Source: Meghimatium bilineatum (lineage: Eukaryota > Mollusca > Gastropoda > Stylommatophora > Philomycidae). Taken from it: a stretch of DNA of 64,000 bases. The notes below the pieces were generated by a model. That model saw only the letters and a list, made by a program, of their open reading frames with translations, was not told the origin of the DNA and made no database searches. A program made the position numbers and the translations under genes. Location of the stretch: the NCBI GenBank assembly GCA_034231615.1, contig CM067322.1:103315587-103379586 (forward strand). The letters run 5' to 3'. Of this stretch, positions 56,937 to 64,000 are shown piece by piece; within the stretch, counting starts at the first letter, position 1; the number at the start of each line of letters is the position of its first letter.

Positions 56937-57233
56937 ATGCACCACAGGACAGCATCTCACATTTACCACAGGACATCATCTCACATTTACCACAGGACAG
57001 CATCTCACATTTACCACAGGACATCATCTCACATTTACCACAGGACAGCATCTCACATTTACCACAGGACAGCATCTCACATTTACCACAGGACATCATC
57101 TCACATTTACCACAGGACATCATCTCACATTTACCACAGGACATCATCTCACATTTACCACAGGACAGCATCTCACATTTACCACAGGACAGAATCTCAC
57201 ATTTACCACAGGACAGAATCTCACATTTACCTC
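56937..57233. repeat. 24-bp minisatellite, about 12 copies
   Basis: Unit core caggacagcatctcacattt, with cag/cat alternation. Open on both strands because of the 24-bp length. Confidence 0.97.
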
Positions 57234-57335
57234 AATGTCAGAGTTAGATATTTGAGTATTTGCTTTTCTGTCCTTTAGAGCATACAATTGTATTCTGTGT
57301 GTGTGGGTAAATTGGATGTTTCTCAGAGATGTGAG

Positions 57336-57422
57336 CACCTTTGTGTTGTTTCACAATAATTGGCTGATTCTGAGACATGGTGTTGTTTCACAATAATTGG
57401 CTGATTCTGAGACATGGTGTTG
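57336..57422. repeat. About 42-bp tandem duplication
   Basis: Two copies of tgttgtttcacaataattgg plus ctgattctgagacatg. Confidence 0.95.
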
Positions 57423-57559
57423 ATATCAATGTTGAAACTCTTTAGAGACACTTAAACTTTGAAAGATTCTGTGATGTACTTTTTTCTGTTTTCCCTTCAG
57501 AAGCTTGCCATTTAGTAGTTGACCATTCATTCATTTTCCTTTGGTGCTTAAGGGCAGAG

Positions 57560-58040
57560 GTCTTGATTCTTGATTAGGAACAAGCGTTAAAGCACTGGGG
57601 GCATTCCCATATATGCTCTGCTTGCTGTTCCGTCAGCCATCTAAAAGTGTATTGTCCAGTCAGTTGCTGATTACACGTTCTTCTGATCTTTCCGGAGCAC
57701 TTTCTCCCATCACCTCTAGTCACTCCCATTCTCTGAATATGTACATTGTCATGTACAACTTCCTCCTCGTCTTCTTGTAGGGTATCCATGACTGCTCTAA
57801 TCAATTCATTCCTGTCTCTTCTTATCTCAGTGCCGCTCACCAAAGCTTTACCAGCCAACATATCGGTTCTTTCGTTTCCCCTGACCCCAGCATGACCAGG
57901 ACAGTAAATCTATGTAATGCTCTGCGCGTTGTCGAGAAGAGTGACCCATTCAGTTCTGATCATACACTTGGCAGAGGTCAGATCTCTCCAATTCTGTCTG
58001 TTCAAAGCTATTCTGCGCATTCTTGAATAGTATGAGTATT
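57560..58040 (-). mobile_element. RNase-H-type LINE C-terminal relic
   Basis: The minus strand reads RTEWVTLLDNAQ, then PGHAGVRGNERTDMLAGKAL, the RNase H block with H, GN and D. It continues RRDRNELIRAVMDTLQEDEE to an end at EHIWECPQCFNA. A stop lies between the two blocks. It is a different lineage from the 54-kb element but related to the 28.6-kb ending. Confidence 0.8.
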
Positions 58041-58184
58041 GTTTGTTTTACTTTCTCGAAGTATTGTTCTTTTGTAAGTATAGTTAACAATACTGTATTG
58101 AAATGTGTTTGTTAGGCATACATACAGCATTTAACGTGTGTTAGACACATGCACACAGCATATCCTACTGATTTCAATTGTGTC

Positions 58185-58275
58185 TTTTTCAACATTGTAT
58201 TGATGTTTCAAGATTGTATTGATGTTTCAACATTCTATTGATGTTTCAACATTGCATTGGTGTTTCAACAATGCA
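58185..58275. repeat. 19-bp array, left part
   Basis: Unit ttgatgtttcaacattgta, about four copies, interrupted by the LINE fragment that follows. Confidence 0.9.
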
Positions 58276-58645
58276 TTCAGATGATCAAGTCAATAAGAAA
58301 GCCACAAATGCCAACACAAGATGACTATCACATTATGAACAGATCAGAGCAAGTTATAATTCTACGTCTCAGAACAGGACACAACCGACTCCACAGTCAC
58401 ATGTATACAAAGTTCAAGATTGGCAACACGGCCATGTGTACATGTGGACAGGCAGCACAGAGTGCCAAACATATACTTCAAGAGTGTTCTGAGCATGAAA
58501 CGCTGAGGCATACATATTGGCCAGAGGAAACAACACTGGAATCAAAGCTCTATGGGACACTGTATGAACTACAAAAGACAGTGAGTTTTATTAAGGAGAC
58601 AGAATTACAGATATAGACATGTTTCAAGTGAACGAAAGAAGAAGA
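58276..58645 (+). mobile_element. 5'-truncated LINE fragment nested in a 19-bp array
   Basis: Open for about 110 codons: DDYHIMNRSEQVIILRLRTG, then the zinc-knuckle-like MCTCGQAAQSAKHILQECSE and YWPEETTLESKLYGTLYELQ, ending KETELQI. The same C-terminal domain is in the 54-kb relic but is better preserved here. The 3' end is gaacgaaagaagaagaaaa. The array resumes immediately on the right, so a short 3' LINE piece inserted into it. Confidence 0.85.
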
Positions 58646-58815
58646 AAAACATTGCATTGATGTTTCAACATTGTATTGATGTTTCAACATTGTATTGATG
58701 TTTCAACATTGCATTGATGTTTCAACATTGTATTGATGTTTCAACATTTTATTGATGTTTCAACATTTTATTGATGTTTCAACATTGTATTGATGTTTCA
58801 ACATTGTATTGATGC
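58646..58815. repeat. 19-bp array, right part
   Basis: About nine more copies of ttgatgtttcaacattgta. Confidence 0.95.
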
Positions 58816-58939
58816 TTGGGATATTGTCTCTAGTGAGGACTTCAGTAAGTTCAGATACTTTATATTTCCACTTTATTCTGAGAAGTATAGGGAGGGAAGA
58901 ATACGAATCTTTCCACTTTATTAAGTCTGCAGATACAGT

Positions 58940-59710
58940 TAGATAGTTGTCAGATCATCGTCATTACAATCCGGACATGTCCATAGATTCTCTGACCTCC
59001 ATTACATGATTACTGAGAGTTTCAGTTCATTGACAAACATTCTTTGTTATAAGTGCACTGTAGCAAGTGCACAGCAGCAAGTGCACAGTAGCGCCCATTC
59101 GTTCTACGTACACAGTAGCACTATTTTTTTCTAAGTAGACAGTGGCACTCGTTTGTGGAAATGCCTCATTCCAAGTCCAGTTCCTTTATTCTGGACATGG
59201 AAAAAGAATCATCAAGCAGAATAATTTCATGTTTCTGTGTTGTTTCTCATAAGAAGTTCTAAATATCCGCATGATCCATTACTCTTCCACCAAAGTATCA
59301 GTGCAAAACTGCTCTTAGGTTGTCTCGAACAACCACATAACCAGGCATGGACAACCACATAACCAGGTATGAACAATCACATAACCAGGCATAAAATTGA
59401 AAATGGCACATTTCTAATTAACCTATTGACTGCCTCCAGTCACTGTTATTGAATGCAACCATTTGTATTTTTCTAAGCATGCTCATTGAATCACCAAGGA
59501 TGTAGACATGAGTTACTGTCTGTTTACTTATCTATTTGAAGGCACTGGTCACTGCCATGATCTCCATAGCTAGGCTAGGCTGCTTGTGGTCACAGCAGAT
59601 GTAACATTCTCTGTCTTGATGGTCTTCCCTACAGACTGAGCTGTGAGGGCCGGACAACTCTGCATGCGTCTAACAACAGAACCATCTGTTTATATAAAGT
59701 CATGTCCCCT
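58940..59710 (-). mobile_element. RNase-H-type LINE relic
   Basis: The minus strand carries TDGSVVRRMQSCPALTAQSV near 59690-59630 (the RNase H DGS start). A shifted SLAMEIMAVTSA (catalytic Glu block) follows, and an altered WTCPDC-type ending lies near 58970. The middle is decayed. It lies just beyond the 58.3-kb insertion in opposite orientation. Confidence 0.55.
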
Positions 59711-59734
59711 TCCTTGGAATTTTTCCTGATCGTT

Positions 59735-59972
59735 GACTTCACTACAGACTCCGCCACAATCTGGCACCACTACAGACTCTGCCACAATCTGGCACCACTA
59801 CAGACTCTGCCACAATCTGGCGCCACTACAGACTCCGCCACAATCTGGCACCACTACAGACTCCGCCACAATCTGGCACCACTACAGACTCTGCCACAAT
59901 CTAGCACCACTACAGACTCTGCCACAATCTGGCACCACTACAGACTCTGCCACAATCTGGCACCACTATTTC
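59735..59972. repeat. 28-bp minisatellite, about 8-9 copies
   Basis: Unit core ccactacagactctgccaca, then atctggca. Confidence 0.96.
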
Positions 59973-60029
59973 CATTGTCAATTGATAGTTATTATCACTC
60001 GGAATGAGGTCTGCAGATATAGCATTTGT

Positions 60030-60215
60030 GGAAGTGATTGAATACTGTGGAAGACATGGCCATGTGGTTAGAATGGCATTCTTAGACCCTTGCTCTCCCG
60101 GGTTCAATCCATGGTTGGGACAGGATATTTTTCTTTTGGAGGTACAATCGCAATCCTTCCTGTACATGCCACAGTACCTTCTATGGCAAAGCAACCCTTA
60201 TTTCAACAGCTCATA
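60030..60215 (+). mobile_element. tRNA-derived SINE
   Basis: The best SINE in the window. A-box TGGCCATGTGG (near 60057) and a perfect B-box GGTTCAATCC (near 60102) are spaced as in tRNA promoters. A T-rich stretch and a body with ggaggtacaatcgcaatcc follow. It lacks a tRNA acceptor stem, so it is not a tRNA gene. It lies in gene B intron 4. Confidence 0.65.
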
Positions 60216-60345
60216 GAAAGCATCCATGCACTCCTTCACAGGAAAACATGGAGTAATGAAATTTTTTTTATTACACACCTTTTTTTACAAATGTCATAAG
60301 TACTACTGGCATGACTTGCTGATCTCCATCCTTATCATATTTCAG

Positions 60346-60563
60346 GTTCATATGCAATCGGTCAATGGATTCTATACAGTTACCTGTACCCACTTGTGTT
60401 CAGTCTGGGTGTCAGCTTTGTGTCTCTGCTTGTGACATTATTTCTCTTGCCCGAGACCATCCAGACACACACACTAGTTGCTCCTACAGATACAATATAC
60501 CGACGCTGGTCGTCACGGTTTGCTGCACGTATCTGTAGTATTTGGACTTCATGCCTTCATAAG
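60346..60563 (+). CDS. Gene B exon 5: TM5-TM6 to central loop
   Basis: 218-bp exon from catatttcag| to CATAAG|GTAAGT, phase 1 to phase 0. It encodes residues 213-285. SYAIGQWILYSYLYPLVFSL is followed by a TM6 helix (GVSFVSLLVTLFLLPETIQ). The closing LPET is a common SLC46/MFS signature at the end of TM6. The rest is the hydrophilic central loop (TIYRRWSSRFAARICSIW). SLC46 proteins are about 450-500 residues, so TM7-TM12 must lie beyond this exon; none is recognisable before 64000. Confidence 0.95.
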
Positions 60564-60647
60564 GTAAGTTTGTGAGTTACTAGTGGGAAAAATAAGTTGA
60601 CATGAGTTATGGCACATGAAGAACACAAGAAGAGTAGTTTCATTCAG

Positions 60648-61728
60648 CTCTAGGGCCTAGATTCAGCTCTAGACCTTAGGTTCAGCTATAGACCCTAGAT
60701 TCAATTCTAGACCCTAGATTCAACTCTAGACCTTAGGTTCAGCTCTAGACCTTAGATTTAGCTCTAGACCCTAGATTCAGCTCTAGGGCCTAGATTCAAT
60801 TCTAGACCCTAGATTCAGCTCTAGACCCTAGATTCAGCTCTAGATCCTAGATTCAGCTCTAGACCCTAGATTCAGCTCTAGACCCTAGATTCAGCTCTAG
60901 AGCCTAGATTCAGCTCTAGACCCTAGATTCAGCTCTAGACCCTAGATTCAGCTCTAGACTCTAGATTCAGCTCTAGATCCTAGATTCAATTCTAGACCCT
61001 AGATTCAGCTCTAGACCTTAGGTTCAGCTCTATAGCCTAGATTCAGCTCTAGACATTAGGTTCAGCTCTAGACCCTAGATTCAGTTCTAGACCCTAGATT
61101 CAGCTCTAGATCCTAGATTCAGCTCTAGACCTTAGGTTCAGCTCTATAGCCTAGATTCAGCTCTAGACCTTAGATTCAGCTCTAAAGCCTAGATTTAGCT
61201 CTAGACCTTAGGTTCAGCTCTAGACCCTAGATTCAGTTCTAGACCCTAGATTCAGCTCTAGACCCTAGATTCAGCTCCTTAGCCTAGATTGAGCTCTAGA
61301 CCCTAGATTCAGCTCTAGACCCTAGATTCAGCTCTAGACCCTAGATTCAATTCTAGACCCTAGATTCAGCTCTAGACCTTAGGTTCAGCTCTATAGCCTA
61401 GATTCAGCTCTAGACCTTAGGTTCAGCTCTAGACCCTAGATTCAGTTCTAGACCCTAGATTCAGCTCTAGATCCTAGATTCAGCTCTAGACCTTAGGTTC
61501 AGCTCTATAGCCTAGATTCAGCTCTAGACCTTAGATTCAGCTCTAAAGCCTAGATTCAGCTCTAGACCCTAGATTCAGCTCTAGACCCTAGATTCAGCTC
61601 TAGAGCCTAGATTGAGCTCTAGACCCTAGATTCAGCTCTAGACCCTAGATTCAGCTCTAGACCCTAGATTCAGCTCTAGACCCTAGATTCAGCTCTAGAC
61701 CCTAGATTCAGCTCTAGACCCTAGATTC
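60648..61728. repeat. 20-bp minisatellite, about 54 copies
   Basis: Unit attcagctctagaccctaga. A block with ctatagcctag and ccttaggttc recurs (about 61025, 61145 and 61385), indicating higher-order duplication. Starts 85 bp after the exon 5 donor. Confidence 0.97.
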
Positions 61729-62208
61729 TGTTATAAATTGTATATGATAGATAGGGCTATATAGTTTGCTGGAATATGAACACAAATTGATCCCAAAAAA
61801 ATTTCATTTTTTCTTGAGAAAGACCTGAACTAACAGAAACTCATTGTATTTCTGTTAAGATATTGTCAGATTTACACGATGGCAGAAGCAGCTTGAAACA
61901 TTGGAAATAGAAGGGCTGTGGTAATACTGGACTGATAAGTAAGCTTAGTATAAATGACAATACATAAATAAAGGTGTTACAGAGGATAAATAAATAAGGA
62001 ATGAGACAAACCTACAACTAACCCTAAACATAAAGACATGTTACATAAATATTGTTGTAATCAAGAAAAAAAGTATTGAAAAGTCATAGAGAGTTTACTT
62101 GATTGTACTCAAGTTTTTCCATATGCGATAATTGTGATGTTCCTCCTTTGTAAGCAAAGATGAGAATGAAATTAAGATGAAACCATGACTTGAGCAATGA
62201 AATTACAT
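61729..62208. other. Intron sequence, no feature
   Basis: AT-rich single-copy sequence. Confidence 0.5.
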
Positions 62209-63045
62209 TCAAGTGAGAGAGTACGCAATGTCATCAAAACCTTACATTCAAGTGAGAGAGTACGCAATGTCATCAAAACCTTACATTCAAGTGAGAGAGT
62301 ATGCAATGTCATCAAAACCTTACATTCAAGTGAGAGAGTATGCAATGTCATCAAAACCTTACATTCAAGTGAGAGAGTATGCAATGTCATCAAAACCTTA
62401 CATTCAAGTGAGAGAGTATGCAATGTCATCAAAACCTTACATTCAAGTGAGAGAGTATGCAATGTCATCAAAACCTTACATTCAAGTGAGAGAGTACGCA
62501 ATGTCATCAAAACCTTACATTCAAGTGAGAGAGAGAGAGTATGTAATGTCATCAAAACCTTACATTCAAGTGAGAGAGTATGCAATGTCATCAAAACCTT
62601 ACATTCAAGTGAGAGAGTACGCAATGTCATCAAAACCTTACATTCAAGTGAGAGAGAGAGAGAGAGTATGTAATGTCATCAAAACCTTACATTCAAGTGA
62701 GAGAGTATGCAATGTCATCAAACCTTACATTCAAGTGAGAGAGTATGTAATGTCATCAAAACCTTACATTCAAGTGAGAGAGAGAGAGTATGTAATGTCA
62801 TCAAAACCTTACATTCAAGTGAGAGAGTATGCAATGTCATCAAACTTTACATTCAAGTGAGAGAGTATGTAATGTCATCAAAACCTTACATTCAAGTGAG
62901 AGAGTATGCAATGTCATCAAACCTTACATTCAAGTGAGAGAGTATGTAATGTCATCAAACCTTACATTCAAGTGAGAGAGTATGTAATGTCATCAAAACC
63001 TTACATTCAAGTGAGAGAGTATGCAATGTCATCAAAACCTTACAT
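62209..63045. repeat. 39-bp minisatellite, about 21 copies
   Basis: Unit core gcaatgtcatcaaaacctta, then cattcaagtgagagagta. The internal (GA)n stretch varies (gagaga, up to 14 bases) and some units lost one A in the aaaacc run, so frames shift between units. Confidence 0.97.
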
Positions 63046-63559
63046 CCATCCCTGTCCTGTCCATACGTACATAGTCTCAGTGGCAAGACAGTCAAGAACC
63101 TGAGTGTGCATCTGGGGCAGTTTATGACCAAGGTACCTTTCTGTCTCACTTAGTTTGCAGCACTCTACAACACTTGCTGGATGACACCTTTCTGTCTCAC
63201 TTAGCTTATATCACTCTACAACACTTGCTGGATGACACCTTTCTGCCCATTGACCCAATAAGAGATTGGGTCCTTTATGTAGTCCGTCACATCCAGATTT
63301 TCCATGCATGGACAGAACATGGGCACTGAATTAGATCAGGGACATGGATCCCACTAGCTACCTTCACAAACTTTAACCACCAGATTCAGGGGGTGGGACT
63401 GCTGTCATGTGCTGACAACTGTTATCATACAACTCTTTGATTCAACATATGTTGAACATACTATTGTCTGTCCCCAGGTGAATGATGATTGATCGCATTC
63501 ACACTTGCCGTTAAGCATAGGGGTCTGAGTTTAAGCTGTCGCTCCAAGACCTGATGTGT
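63046..63559. other. Intron sequence, no supported exon
   Basis: A tandem pair near 63130-63245 repeats cctttctgtctcacttag about 58 bp apart. No convincing next exon of gene B is seen. Confidence 0.5.
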
Positions 63560-63800
63560 CATCGTGGTTGCATTTAGTCCATGTTTATCTTGATGTTTTC
63601 TATCCACCATTTTCTTAGTCTACCTTTGGCTTTACACCCGGATATTCTTTTGTTGTATGCTCTTATTGGTATTTGGTTTGGGTTCATTCTCATGTGACCG
63701 AACCATTTTGACTTACTGTCTCTCAATATGTTCGATACATGATATTATACCAACTCTTTTCCTAATTTCTTCATTTCTTATTTTATCTAGTTTAGTAACC
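63560..63800 (-). mobile_element. LINE reverse-transcriptase C-terminal relic
   Basis: The minus strand reads pieces like KMVRSHENEPKPNTNKSIQQ and, shifted, AKGRLRKWWIENIKINMD, the K.RPRKRW...I region of non-LTR reverse-transcriptase ends. Confidence 0.5.
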
Positions 63801-63825
63801 ATTGCAGCTTTTCTCAGACACTTAT

Positions 63826-63935
63826 AATCACTCGCAGGATAAACACTCCACCAGGCCAGGAACACAAGGCCAACATCATAATCACTCTGTCAGGCCAGGA
63901 ACACAAGGCAAACAGCATAATCACTATGCCGGAAG
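63826..63935. repeat. About 36-bp repeat, 2-3 copies
   Basis: Unit core caggccaggaacacaaggc. Confidence 0.85.
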
Positions 63936-64000
63936 TTTGCCTTTGATCAATCTAATGTACTACTAGTAGAAATAATAAATGTATTTCAATCAATCAAATA

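Noticed and set aside
62172-63103. Overlapping open frames in the 39-bp array
   Set aside because: Same repeat read in three frames; no unique sequence of any length.
63081-63132. Possible next exon of gene B (WQDSQEPECASGAVYDQ)
   Set aside because: It has an AG before and GT after and enters in phase 0, but the peptide is unlike any SLC46 loop or helix, and short AG-GT pairs are common by chance.
63500-63560. A-box-like ttaagcataggggt with a weak B-box
   Set aside because: The B-box region (gagtttaagctg) misses key consensus bases.
4104-63935. CRISPR-like direct repeats
   Set aside because: Repeats are head-to-tail without unique spacers, and the DNA is clearly eukaryotic.

Overview
This is a stretch of animal nuclear DNA. 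Genes are split by GT-AG introns, introns are long, LINE and SINE relics are common, and there are no prokaryotic signals. A somatomedin-B-like/7TM receptor, an SLC46-type transporter, RTE-like and RNase-H-bearing LINEs, and the frequent AGGCCTA motif all suit a marine lophotrochozoan, most likely a mollusc. That placement is inference.

Two protein-coding genes, both on the + strand, can be assembled. Gene A (5072-26811, six exons) encodes a putative orphan 7TM receptor of about 998 residues: signal peptide, Cys-rich somatomedin-B-like domain, long Cys-rich ectodomain, and a class B/Methuselah-like 7TM core. Exon phases agree throughout (0, 1, 0, 0, 1), which let me find an 86-bp exon at 17924-18009; exon 5 is the weak point. 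Gene B (41820 to beyond 60563, five exons seen, 285 residues) is the N-terminal half of a major facilitator transporter of the SLC46 (proton-coupled folate transporter-like) type, with TM1-TM6, MFS motif A and an N-terminal acidic dileucine. Its C-terminal half lies outside the window.

Layout: 1-5060, LINE relics, an unclassified dispersed element and small tandem arrays. 5072-26811, gene A with array-filled introns. 26812-41800, intergenic, with many minisatellites, LINE scraps and two degenerate hammerhead-core-like phrases (one of these lies in intron 4 of gene A). 41820-64000, gene B with array-filled introns and RNase-H LINE fragments.

The dominant feature is tandem repetition. I count more than 55 arrays with mostly unrelated units of 12-62 bp, which by rough addition cover about 45% of the window. 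Many arrays lie within about 100 bp of a splice site. Several have nested higher-order repeats (528 bp, 363 bp, 430 bp, 87 bp). Most long open frames here are repeat artefacts, not genes. The two genes have no evident functional link; they are simply neighbours.
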